Below are positions 1-8,400 of a stretch of 12,121 nucleotides of DNA, piece after piece (within the stretch, counting starts at the first letter, position 1; every line of letters begins with the position of its first letter). The notes beneath the pieces were generated by a model that did no database searches, had not been told where the DNA came from, and saw only the letters and a program-made list of their open reading frames with translations. This DNA is from Flavobacteriales bacterium (GTDB taxonomy: Bacteria > Bacteroidota > Bacteroidia > Flavobacteriales > Flavobacteriaceae), in NCBI GenBank assembly GCA_027032855.1, contig JALVLX010000112.1, forward strand, positions 1 through 12,121. Reading direction: 5' to 3'. Both the position numbers and the translations under genes were made by a program.

Positions 1-45
1 TAAGTATGATATGTTCTTTGACGCAGTTCTAAGATGCATCTAAAA

Positions 46-73
46 ACTTTCAACTTTCAACCTTTAACTTTCA
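46..73. repeat. Tandem heptanucleotide repeat, four units
   Basis: Four head-to-tail 7-base units: ACTTTCA at 46-52, 53-59 and 67-73, with a variant ACCTTTA at 60-66. The block ends 12 bases before the -7 element of the ABC gene, so it covers the expected -33 region. Two further units of the same heptad lie on the - strand at 11301-11314, in the leader of the nucleotidyltransferase gene. The sequence shows the repeat directly; whether it affects expression is unknown. Confidence 0.75.
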
Positions 74-85
74 GCTCAGATTTAT

Positions 86-93
86 TAACTTTG
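86..93 (+). promoter_or_regulatory. Bacteroidota -7 promoter element for the ABC ATPase gene
   Basis: TAACTTTG fits the Bacteroidota primary sigma -7 consensus TAnnTTTG exactly and lies 23 bases before the ATG at 117. The expected -33 TTTG is not cleanly present; the heptad repeat occupies that position and offers only TTTA or TTTC. The same core followed by CAATC occurs at the nucleotidyltransferase promoter on the other strand. Confidence 0.55.
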
Positions 94-116
94 CAATCTA
101 TGATAAAATCAATATA

Positions 117-812
117 ATGATACAAGTTAACAATTTAACCAAAAGGTACGGCGACAAAACCGTTTTAAATATTCCGGAATTACAAATTCCCAAGGGACAA
201 AGTTTCGGTTTGGCAGGTAATAACGGTGCCGGAAAAACGACTTTTTTTAATCTGATACTTGATTTAATCCGTCCTACGACCGGAGAAATTATCAACAACG
301 GTATCACCGTCAATAAAAGTGAAGATTGGAAACAATTTACTTCGGCTTTTATCGACGAAAGTTTTTTGATTGGTTATCTCACTCCCGAAGAATATTTTTA
401 TTTCATCGGCGAATTGCGCGGTCAAAATAAAGCGGAAGTTGATAGTTTTTTAGAACAATATGCCGAATTTTTTAACGATGAAGTCCTCAATCAAAAGAAA
501 TATATTCGTGATTTGTCTAAAGGCAACCAGAAAAAAGTAGGCCTCGTTGCGGCATTGGTTGGCAATCCGGAGGTTATTGTACTGGACGAACCTTTTGCCA
601 ATCTCGACCCGACCACCCAAATAAGACTAAAAAAACTCCTGAAGGAATTGGCTGAAAATAAAGACAAAACCCTGTTAATCTCAAGCCACGACCTCGGACA
701 TATTACCGAAGTAACCGACCGTATCGTTGTGCTAGACAAAGGTGATATAGTCAAAGATATTGAAACCAATCCGGAAACTTTGAAAGAATTGGAGGCGTTT
801 TTTACGGTATAA
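117..812 (+). CDS. ABC transporter ATP-binding protein
   Basis: A single nucleotide-binding domain of 231 residues, the usual length for a stand-alone ABC ATPase that pairs with separate membrane subunits at the inner membrane. Visible motifs are the Walker A loop GNNGAGKTT (34-42), the signature LSKGNQKK (133-140), Walker B VIVLDEP (153-159), the D-loop NLD (162-164) and the switch histidine in SSH (189-191). The Q-loop region around residues 77-86 reads AFIDESFLIG and has no obvious glutamine. The overall look is of the CcmA/BcrA-like export ATPases. In Flavobacteria such ATPases often accompany a DUF5687-type membrane protein, but no permease lies in this window, so the partner and substrate are unknown. 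The ATG at 117 follows a good -7 element, has an A/T-rich leader and leaves a complete domain. The next gene is 172 bases downstream with its own leader, so this appears to be the last or only gene of its unit. Confidence 0.9.
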   Translation: MIQVNNLTKRYGDKTVLNIPELQIPKGQSFGLAGNNGAGKTTFFNLILDLIRPTTGEIINNGITVNKSEDWKQFTSAFIDESFLIGYLTPEEYFYFIGELRGQNKAEVDSFLEQYAEFFNDEVLNQKKYIRDLSKGNQKKVGLVAALVGNPEVIVLDEPFANLDPTTQIRLKKLLKELAENKDKTLLISSHDLGHITEVTDRIVVLDKGDIVKDIETNPETLKELEAFFTV

Positions 813-855
813 TAACAGGTTACTCCTATCCATTTCCTTTTAGCAAACAGGAGAA

Positions 856-894
856 GTTACAGTAGTTTTTTCATGATTTTTACACTACTGTGAC
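856..894 (+). other. Inverted repeat downstream of the ABC gene (possible terminator or operator)
   Basis: GTTACAGTAG at 856-865 and CTACTGTGAC at 885-894 are inverted copies that would form a 10-pair RNA stem with one U-G wobble and a 19-base loop. The 3' side is followed by an A/T-rich run but not a clean T-tract. It lies 43 bases after the ABC stop codon and about 90 before the next ATG. It could be a weak terminator, an operator or a 5' leader hairpin; the sequence does not decide. Confidence 0.4.
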
Positions 895-948
895 ATTATA
901 TAAATATTAAATTTTTGATAAAATTTTCCTGTGGCTGATTATTATTCT

Positions 949-956
949 TATTTTTG
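949..956 (+). promoter_or_regulatory. Candidate -7 element for the DUF2723 gene
   Basis: TATTTTTG fits TAnnTTTG and lies 28 bases before the ATG at 985. No convincing -33 TTTG sits about 19 bases upstream, where the sequence is ATTTTCC. Because the region is very T-rich, a chance match is quite possible. Confidence 0.35.
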
Positions 957-984
957 TTTTTAATTTTAATCTAATTAGTATAAA

Positions 985-3900
985 ATGAAGCAATTGTCGT
1001 CTTACAAAAAACTTGAAATCCTTTTAAGTATCATTGTATTTTTAATCAGTCTGTTTACTTATGTTTCTACACTGGAACCTACGGTTAGTTTTTGGGATTG
1101 CGGGGAATTTATCTCCACTTCTACCAAACTGCAAGTAGGTCACCCTCCGGGAGCACCATTGTTTCAAATGCTCGGTGCTTTCTTCGCAATGTTTGCAAGC
1201 ACTCCTTCCAAAATTGCTTATATGGTCAACATGATGTCGGCTATTTTCAGTGCTTTGACCGTGCTGTTTTTGTATTGGACAATTATTCATATACTCGTTA
1301 AATATATTTTACAAAAAAACGATTTATCACTTGCCGAACAAATCATCGTTTTGGGAAGTGCCACTGTTGGCTCGTTAGCCTTTGCTTTTTCTGATTCTTT
1401 CTGGTTTTCGGCAGTAGAAGCTGAAGTTTATGCCGCAGCCATGTTTATGATGTCAGCTTTGTTTTGGCTCGGATTGAAATGGGTGGACAGCTTAGACAAA
1501 CCCCGTGGCAACCGTTGGCTTATTTTGATGGCATTTGTGATCGGATTGTCATTCGGAGTGCATTTTATGGTTTTGTTGGTTATTCCCGCTATCGGAATGT
1601 TATATTATTTTAAAACAACCGAAAATATTACGCCTAAATCTTTTATCATAGCCAATGTCGTTGTTTTCGGCATTTTGATTGTGATTTTCAAAATGCTACT
1701 GCCTTTAACCATGAAGTTTTACAGTTTCTTTGAAATCTTTTTTACCAATTCTTTCGGACTGCCGTTTAATACGGGAACAGCAATTGCCGGATTGGTTACT
1801 GTCGGCTTGTTCTATTATTTCCTGAAAAAAGCTCATGCAAACAACAACCGACTGCTGGAAGCCATTACTTTATCCGTTATGTTTTTACTAATCGGTTTTT
1901 CATCATGGATTATGTTGCCTATCCGCGCCAACGCCAATACGGTTATCAACGAAAACGCCCCAACCAACGCGCGAGAATTATTGGCTTACTACAACCGTGA
2001 ACAATATGGCGAAACACATTTATTCTACGGACCATATTATTCGGCTTATTACTACGGCTTAGATGAGGAAGAACCTTATGTAGATGACAAACCCAAATAT
2101 GAGCAAGACAAAAAAACAGGTAAGTACGTGATTGTCAACAACTACAAAAAAGCTAAACAAAATTTTACCCATAAGCATTGGGGTATTTTGCCGCGCATGT
2201 GGGATGCTGCCAGCGCTGACAATTACAAAATGATTGCCGGAATTCCCCAAAAAAGCACCCGTAAACCAACCTTTTTTGAAAACATGAAATTTATGTTCAG
2301 TTACCAATTCGGGTATATGTATTGGCGCTATTTGATGTGGAATTTTGTAGGACGACAAGACGATGAACAAGGACGTTTGGATAATCATGGCAATTGGCTG
2401 AGCGGTATCAAATTTATAGACGAAATGCATTTGGGACCGCAAGACAAACTACCGTCAGATTACAAAAACAACAAAGCCCGCAACACATATTTTTTCCTAC
2501 CGTTTTTATTGGCTTTCCTAGGGATTTTATACCATTCGTCCAAAGATTGGAAAAACTTTTATGTTATCTTAGTTGCCTTTTTGATGACCGGTTTGGCAAT
2601 TGTTTTTTATACAAACGTCCGTCCCTTTGAACCGCGCGAACGTGATTATGCAGTTGTAGGCTCATTCTATTTCTTTGCCCTTTGGCTGGGAATAGGCGTG
2701 TTTGCCCTGTATGATTATCTGAAAAAATACGTGACTCCCAAACCGGTAGCCATTTCTGCCGTACTACTGAGTTTATTGACGGCACCGGCATTGATGGTAA
2801 GTCAAAATTGGGACGACCACGACCGTTCCGGAAAATATTCTGCCCTGAATAATGCCAAATCTTATCTTAACTCGTGTCAGAAAAACGCCATTATTTATAC
2901 TATTGGTGACAACGACACATTTCCGCTTTGGTATGCCCGTGATGTAGAAGGTATCCGTACCGATATGCGCATCATCAATACCAGCTTGCTCAATACGGAT
3001 TGGTATATCGACCAAGCCAAACGCAAAGTTTATGATGCCGCACCAATGAAAATAAAAATGCCTCATAAAAAATACGTGTATGGAACGCGCGATGCTTTAT
3101 ATCCTAATTTTATCAAAGACACTTTGGATATAAAAGATTTTTTACAATTAGCTCTTAACGATAAGTTTTCTACCATTAACGAAGAAAACGGTCAAACTCT
3201 CAATTTATATCCTTCACGCTATATCCGCGTGCCTGTCAACAAAGAAAATGTCTTAAAATACGGTATCGTTTCGCCAAAAGATTCTGCTAAAATTTTAGAC
3301 GAAATTATTTTGGATGTCGGTGAAGACGGCATTTACAAAAATAGTTTAGCCATGCTGGACCAATTGGCAAATAACGACTGGAAACGCCCCATTTATTTCT
3401 CCGGCGGTAGTTTTGGCGACGCTGATTATCTCTTTGCTAAAAACTATTTGCAACTGGACGGTTTGGCTTACAAGCTTGTACCGATTTACACACCCTACGA
3501 AGGAATTGATTACGGTCGTATCGACACCGACACTATGTATGCGCACGTCAAAAAATGGGAATGGGGCAATTTGAATAAAAATATTTACCTAGATCCCGAA
3601 ACACGTCGCAATTCATTGAGTTATCGCAATGTGCTATTCCGGTTAGCAGACTCATTATTTGTAGAAAACAAAAAGAAAAAAGCTGAAGAAATATTAGACC
3701 TTTCTATTAACAAAATGCCGGTCGAATCCTTTGGATACTACACCTCGTTGTTGGATTACGTTGATTTGTATTACAAACTGGACAAACGGGATAAAGCGCG
3801 CCGTTTGGCAAATACAATGGCTAAACGCTTTAAAGAATATCTCGACTATTATGCCGATATGCCTTTAAGTGAAAAATACCGCAACTTTGACGATATTGAA

Positions 3901-4041
3901 CGCAATCTCCTGTTATTCAGAGAAATTCTAAACATTGCCGTTAAAAATAATGACAACCAATATGTAGAAGATAAAATGAAAGATTTTGAAGATATCATGA
4001 CTAAGTATCAGGATATGTTGCAGGAAGATAGTGGTCAGTAA
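985..4041 (+). CDS. DUF2723 / GT117-family membrane protein, probable protein O-mannosyltransferase-like enzyme
   Basis: A 1018-residue inner-membrane protein. Residues about 10-315 hold many hydrophobic spans. The N-terminal DUF2723 hallmark contains FWDCGEF (36-42, acidic D38 and E41) and GHPPG (52-56). A large polar segment (about 320-500) follows, then four more spans (about 500-605) with FEPRERDY (548-555) and a WDDHDRS motif just after. The remainder is soluble and includes IGDNDTF (640-646). From about 886 the sequence is helical and TPR-like. Known: human TMEM260 belongs to this family and is an ER O-mannosyltransferase acting on IPT domains of plexin and MET receptors (CAZy GT117). 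Inferred: the bacterial protein is a GT-C-type transferase using a lipid-linked sugar and acting on the periplasmic side. Acceptor and sugar are unknown. The ATG at 985 is the only start that keeps the first span. The gene is monocistronic, closed by the hairpin at 4153-4181. Confidence 0.85.
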   Translation: MKQLSSYKKLEILLSIIVFLISLFTYVSTLEPTVSFWDCGEFISTSTKLQVGHPPGAPLFQMLGAFFAMFASTPSKIAYMVNMMSAIFSALTVLFLYWTIIHILVKYILQKNDLSLAEQIIVLGSATVGSLAFAFSDSFWFSAVEAEVYAAAMFMMSALFWLGLKWVDSLDKPRGNRWLILMAFVIGLSFGVHFMVLLVIPAIGMLYYFKTTENITPKSFIIANVVVFGILIVIFKMLLPLTMKFYSFFEIFFTNSFGLPFNTGTAIAGLVTVGLFYYFLKKAHANNNRLLEAITLSVMFLLIGFSSWIMLPIRANANTVINENAPTNARELLAYYNREQYGETHLFYGPYYSAYYYGLDEEEPYVDDKPKYEQDKKTGKYVIVNNYKKAKQNFTHKHWGILPRMWDAASADNYKMIAGIPQKSTRKPTFFENMKFMFSYQFGYMYWRYLMWNFVGRQDDEQGRLDNHGNWLSGIKFIDEMHLGPQDKLPSDYKNNKARNTYFFLPFLLAFLGILYHSSKDWKNFYVILVAFLMTGLAIVFYTNVRPFEPRERDYAVVGSFYFFALWLGIGVFALYDYLKKYVTPKPVAISAVLLSLLTAPALMVSQNWDDHDRSGKYSALNNAKSYLNSCQKNAIIYTIGDNDTFPLWYARDVEGIRTDMRIINTSLLNTDWYIDQAKRKVYDAAPMKIKMPHKKYVYGTRDALYPNFIKDTLDIKDFLQLALNDKFSTINEENGQTLNLYPSRYIRVPVNKENVLKYGIVSPKDSAKILDEIILDVGEDGIYKNSLAMLDQLANNDWKRPIYFSGGSFGDADYLFAKNYLQLDGLAYKLVPIYTPYEGIDYGRIDTDTMYAHVKKWEWGNLNKNIYLDPETRRNSLSYRNVLFRLADSLFVENKKKKAEEILDLSINKMPVESFGYYTSLLDYVDLYYKLDKRDKARRLANTMAKRFKEYLDYYADMPLSEKYRNFDDIERNLLLFREILNIAVKNNDNQYVEDKMKDFEDIMTKYQDMLQEDSGQ

Positions 4042-4152
4042 GAAGGGAAAAGCAATTAGTGTCTAGTGAAAAAAAATCGTGATGGTTGGAAGTTTTAGTA
4101 TGAGAATAAAAGTAACAAGTAGCTAGTATAAAGTTACATACCCTTTATAACA

Positions 4153-4181
4153 AAAAAACGCCCCGAAACGGGGCGTTTTTT
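4153..4181. terminator. Bidirectional intrinsic terminator between convergent genes
   Basis: A 13-pair stem with an AAA loop: the left arm 4153-4165 contains ACGCCCCG and the right arm 4169-4181 contains CGGGGCGT. It is flanked by A-runs on the left and T-runs on the right, so either strand gives a GC-rich hairpin followed by U residues. It lies 112 bases after the DUF2723 stop and 13 bases after the nrdB stop, serving both genes. The 4042-4152 stretch before it has no gene or clear motif. Confidence 0.9.
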
Positions 4182-4194
4182 GTTATTGAATATT

Positions 4195-5334
4195 TTAGAT
4201 ATCAAAATCGTCATCATCAACTTCCATATCAATACCTCCTACAACGTAAGAAGTAATTTCGGTCTCTTGCGGTAAGACTTCAACGGCATCGTTTCGCAAC
4301 CAGTGATTCATCCAGCTGAGCGGATTTTTGGTTTCTTCATAAATAGGCTTCAACCCGATTGCTTGTAAACGATTGTTTGTCAACCATTTCATGTATTGAA
4401 TTAAAAGTTTGTCATTTAACCCGATGATAGAACCGTCTTTAAACAAATGTTCCGCCCAACGCATTTCTTGTTCCGCGGCATCTTTGTAAAGTTTATAAAC
4501 CTCGTCGTCCAAACTACGGATAACTTCAGAAAATTCTTCATCTTTATTTGTTCGTAAATCTCGGATAATACGTTGCGTCATTTTGAGGTGTTCGTTTTCG
4601 TCGCGGGCAATAAATTTAATTATCTTCGCATTTCCCTCCATTTTTTTGTTTTCTGCAAAACTGAAGGCGCAAGCAAAAGACACATAAAAACGAACGCCTT
4701 CAAGAATATTGACGGACACTAAGGCTAAATACAAATCTTTTTTGAGTTGCTCTAACGTAACCGGTTCATCAGAGGTCATACCCATTTCCTGAGCTTGATA
4801 TTTGATAATGTTTTGATAAAAATCATTATAATATTGTGTCACGGAGCCGGCACGTTCTTCTATCATCTTATTGTCCATAATTTCATCAAAAATTTTGGTC
4901 GGATCTGCATAGACATTTTTGATGATATAAGAATAAGACATAGAGTGAATGGTCTCAAAAAAGTCCCAAATAATAATGGCTTCTTCAACTTCCGGAAGCG
5001 TAACTGCCTGCCCGAATGTCAAAAAAGGCGAACGACCTTGGACACTATCCAGAAGAATTTGGTATTTCAAATTTTCCGTAAAAATAAATTTTTCGTGGTC
5101 TGATAATTCGGCAAAATCATTGACATCTTTTATCAATGAAACTTCCTCCGGACGCCAAAAGAAACTCAACATTTTTTGAGATAAATCTTCATAAAACGGA
5201 TATTTCTGAACATCGTAACGTTGCAGGTTTCGTCCTTTACCAAAAAACATTTTTTGTTCGGTAAAGTCAATCTTACAGTTATCATAAATAGACGGAATGA
5301 ACTTATCACTCGTGCAGTTATCGTGTTTTTTCAT
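4195..5334 (-). CDS. nrdB: Ribonucleoside-diphosphate reductase, beta (radical) subunit, class Ia
   Basis: The di-iron, tyrosyl-radical subunit that with NrdA reduces ribonucleoside diphosphates to deoxyribonucleotides in the cytosol. At 379 residues it is close to E. coli NrdB (376) and aligns with it by eye almost throughout. Iron ligands are all visible: D96, E127, H130, E212, E246 and H249. The radical tyrosine is Y134 in ETIHSMSY, spaced as in E. coli (H+4). Long-range radical-transfer residues are also kept: W60 in FFWRPEE, D245 and C-terminal Y363. The acidic tail (EVDDDDFDI) matches the part that docks into NrdA. Because the tyrosine is present, this is not a class Ic (Mn/Fe, Phe) subunit. 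The N-terminus carries about a dozen extra residues compared with E. coli. No nrdA lies next to it: upstream is the T9SS protein, downstream a convergent gene. The ATG at 5334 has only a partial promoter match (TAATTTTA at 5356-5363). Confidence 0.95.
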   Translation of the reverse strand: MKKHDNCTSDKFIPSIYDNCKIDFTEQKMFFGKGRNLQRYDVQKYPFYEDLSQKMLSFFWRPEEVSLIKDVNDFAELSDHEKFIFTENLKYQILLDSVQGRSPFLTFGQAVTLPEVEEAIIIWDFFETIHSMSYSYIIKNVYADPTKIFDEIMDNKMIEERAGSVTQYYNDFYQNIIKYQAQEMGMTSDEPVTLEQLKKDLYLALVSVNILEGVRFYVSFACAFSFAENKKMEGNAKIIKFIARDENEHLKMTQRIIRDLRTNKDEEFSEVIRSLDDEVYKLYKDAAEQEMRWAEHLFKDGSIIGLNDKLLIQYMKWLTNNRLQAIGLKPIYEETKNPLSWMNHWLRNDAVEVLPQETEITSYVVGGIDMEVDDDDFDI

Positions 5335-5416
5335 ATTTAATTTGATTTTTGGGTATAAAATTACGGTTTTTTTTTGAAAAAAATACTGTCATTTTTTTGC
5401 CGGTTTTGCTTTTGAC

Positions 5417-5446
5417 AAAAAAAAGCCACCCAAATGAGTGGCTTTT
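5417..5446 (-). terminator. Intrinsic terminator of the T9SS propeller gene
   Basis: Read on the - strand, AAAAGCCACTC pairs with GGGTGGCTTTT around an ATTT loop and is followed by a run of eight T residues (complement of 5417-5424). One inner pair is G-U on the - strand but A-C on the + strand, so the hairpin is better formed in the - strand transcript. It begins 20 bases after the stop codon at 5467 and separates that gene from nrdB. Confidence 0.88.
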
Positions 5447-5466
5447 CAATGTGCCTAAAAAATATT

Positions 5467-8400
5467 TTATTTCTTAACAAATATTGCTGTATAACGGCTT
5501 TTGGCAGTTTGCAGTTTTACTACATAATAACCTGATGCAAGAGGCGAAACATCCATCTTGAAACGGTCGGTATTGCTGACAGCTTGTTGCAAAACTTCTT
5601 TACCGTTTAAGTCATAAACATAAGCGGTCGTGTTTAAAACATCAGGCAATGTCACATTGATATTATCCGTGGCCGGATTTGGATAGACATTTACATTAAT
5701 AACTTGTTCATTATCAACAGCATTTGGAGTTGCCGTAAATTCTCCGGAGAATACACCGCGCCCGTAAGTTGCGACAAAAACTTTATTGTCATCACGCAAC
5801 TCAATGTCTGTTACTTTAACATCGCTCATACCATTATACGTAGGATACCAGTTTGGAGAAGTAGCACTAAAATTGGGGGTTGCCCAAATGCCCAAATCGG
5901 TTCCGATAATGACTTCGTCTATATTTAAAGGATTCGCCATGATACAATTAACCGGCATGTCGGGTAAGTCCCCTTCTTTATTTTCCCAAGTAGCACCACC
6001 GTCATTGGTATAAAAAATATTGGTTACGCCGTAATTAAAAATCGTTACATAAATCTCATCTTCTGATTGACCAAACTCAATGTCTGAAATACTACCTACA
6101 AAATCTTCACCTGTAATATCATTAAAAACCGGTGTGGTATTAGCATTTTCTACTTTCAACAAATTTCCGTTTTGCAAACCGACAAATAACTTAGACGAAT
6201 TGGTTGTAAATGGCGACACTTTCAGCGCCGTAGGGAAACTATGCATCATATCATCTTCAATAATAGTTCTTGATATCGTTCCTAAAAGATTACTGTACCG
6301 GCGAATAACATAGGTGTAAAAACCATTAGCGTCCGGATATGAATAATTAGAATATAAAATATTCAAATTAGAATCCAAAGCCTCTTGATTGATAAAATCC
6401 CCGTGAGGAGATGTTTCAAAATTTACGGTTGTCCAACTTTGTGTATCATAATTGTACAAACGGATATTACCGTTATAAACATAATTAGAAATTCTATAAC
6501 GATCTGTTCCGTCTTGATCAAAGAAACAAAATGCCCCGTCACCTCCTTGAGCTTGAACGGAGTTGCTTACTTGTTGTGGCGCATTTTCAAATAATTGAGT
6601 ACCGTTGTCCTGCGCACCTGCCATAAAATAATCGCCGGTAAATGCGGTTGTAGGCGCAACAGCCATGTGATAAAACTGGGTTACATTATAATTTTTATTA
6701 CGGTGCACAATTGTATTACCGCCATTGGCACTGTATGCAACCCCACCGTCATTACCAAACAAAATGTGTTGCGAATCGACAAATGCAATACCATGTTGGT
6801 CAGGGTGAATGATATTTGTTGATGTTGAACCGTAATATGACGATATTTGAGCCCACGAAGTACCGCCATTGGTTGATTTAAAGAGATCAATACCACCAAC
6901 ATACAAGGTTTCATCATCATTAGGGTCAGTCTCAATAAACAAATCATAACCGGCTTGTCCACGGGTAAAATCTGTAGCAAAAAAATCGCCGTCACTTGGC
7001 ATATTGAAGACATTCAATGACGATACAAAACCGTCTGTTGTTTTAATACCTGTCAGATTATACCCGTTATTGGTATATTGCTGAAGCAATAAATACATTT
7101 TATCAGGTGTGGTTTTTGAAACAGCCAATTCCATTCGTCCGACACTGGTCATCGGCTTTACCACATCAAAATTAATCCCGTCATCTGATGACATAATAGC
7201 ACCATTTGCACCACCATTGATGGAATTACGAGTGGTTGTTAACCATATTTTATTGTCTGCCGCTATTTCCAAATCAAATGGCGTAAGCGTTGAACCGTCC
7301 GGAGCGGTTGGCAAAGTAACTTGTTGCCATGTAGCTCCATTGTCGGTTGACTTGTAGAGCCCTTGATAACCTTCACCCATAACCGTATAAGACGAAGCAT
7401 TACCATAGGGAGAATCACCTGCTGTAGCATAAATTTCTGTTGTACCGTTATTGTCACGGGCAACTATATCGTTGATGTGTGTGATACCGGGCACTAAATA
7501 ACCAACAGAAATACTTGTGTTATTGTTCGTAATAGTCGCATCAATACTAGTGGAATTATTCAATGCGTTTAAGATAGCTTCGCCGTCAGTTTTTGAAATC
7601 ATAACTGCAGGAATAGTGATAGTATTATCATTACCACCCATAATAATTGGATCGCCACCAACATTGTTAATCATCAAAACACCGACAGCTCCGGCATCTT
7701 GTGCATTTTTAACTTTGTCAACAAAATAGCAAGTACCACGTTCAATTACGGCAATATTACCATTGATAGCCGCAGCATTTGTCAAAGTATTACAACCTAA
7801 AGTCGGATCAGCCGAACCATCATCTACCAAAACCAAATTGCCTGAATAGCTGTTAAAATCCGTATCGCCGAAAGCTGATTTAACAGCTACATAATCACCT
7901 TGTAAATTGGTAGGAGAATTAATAGTCAAAGTGGCATTGGAAACAAATTGTGCCGTACCGTCTTGCCCTCCAAAAACATGTTCCCATGTATAACCGCCGT
8001 CAGTTGAACGCCAAATTCCATTCCCGTTAACAGCACCTCTGGAATACGACTCACCTGTACCAACAAACATGTTTTGAGGATTATTTGGGTCGTAAGTGAT
8101 GGAACTCACTGCCAAATTATGAGGCAAACTCACATTGTACCATGACGAACCCGGACTTGAAATATTAAAATTGATCCACAAACCGCCACTCACGCCTCCT
8201 GCAAACACCCGGTTGTGCGTCGGGTCGTTGGGGTCAAACATAACAGCTTTGGTTCTCCCGCCAACATTTGCAGGACCTCTCTGTATCCAAGGATTTGAAA
8301 CAAGCCCCGGCACGCTACGATATATGTCTCTGTTTTCACGAATTAATTTCTGTAAACTTAACAACTTTTCCGGTGTGGGACGGCCTATTTCCGGATTCAT

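Larger units (their letters stand above)
1..116. other. Intergenic leader with heptad repeat and promoter
   Basis: No gene is supported here. The first 40 bases may be the tail or downstream flank of a gene to the left, but nothing in them identifies it. The rest holds a four-copy tandem heptanucleotide repeat (46-73), a Bacteroidota-type -7 element (86-93) and a short A/T-rich leader before the ATG at 117. The small reverse-strand reading frame that crosses this stretch has no recognisable content and runs into the ABC gene. Confidence 0.6.

Noticed and set aside
2059..2442. 127-residue - strand reading frame inside the DUF2723 gene
   Set aside because: It is a shadow of the coding strand with no motif or start context; the + strand protein is continuous and conserved here.
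4042..4152. Short imperfect repeats such as TAGTGTCTAGTG and AGTAGCTAGTA after the DUF2723 gene
   Set aside because: Copies are too few and too degenerate to call a repeat element or a mobile-element remnant.
6681..7013. 110-residue - strand reading frame within the T9SS gene in another frame
   Set aside because: The T9SS frame carries Asp-box motifs through this region, while the alternative frame is low-complexity.
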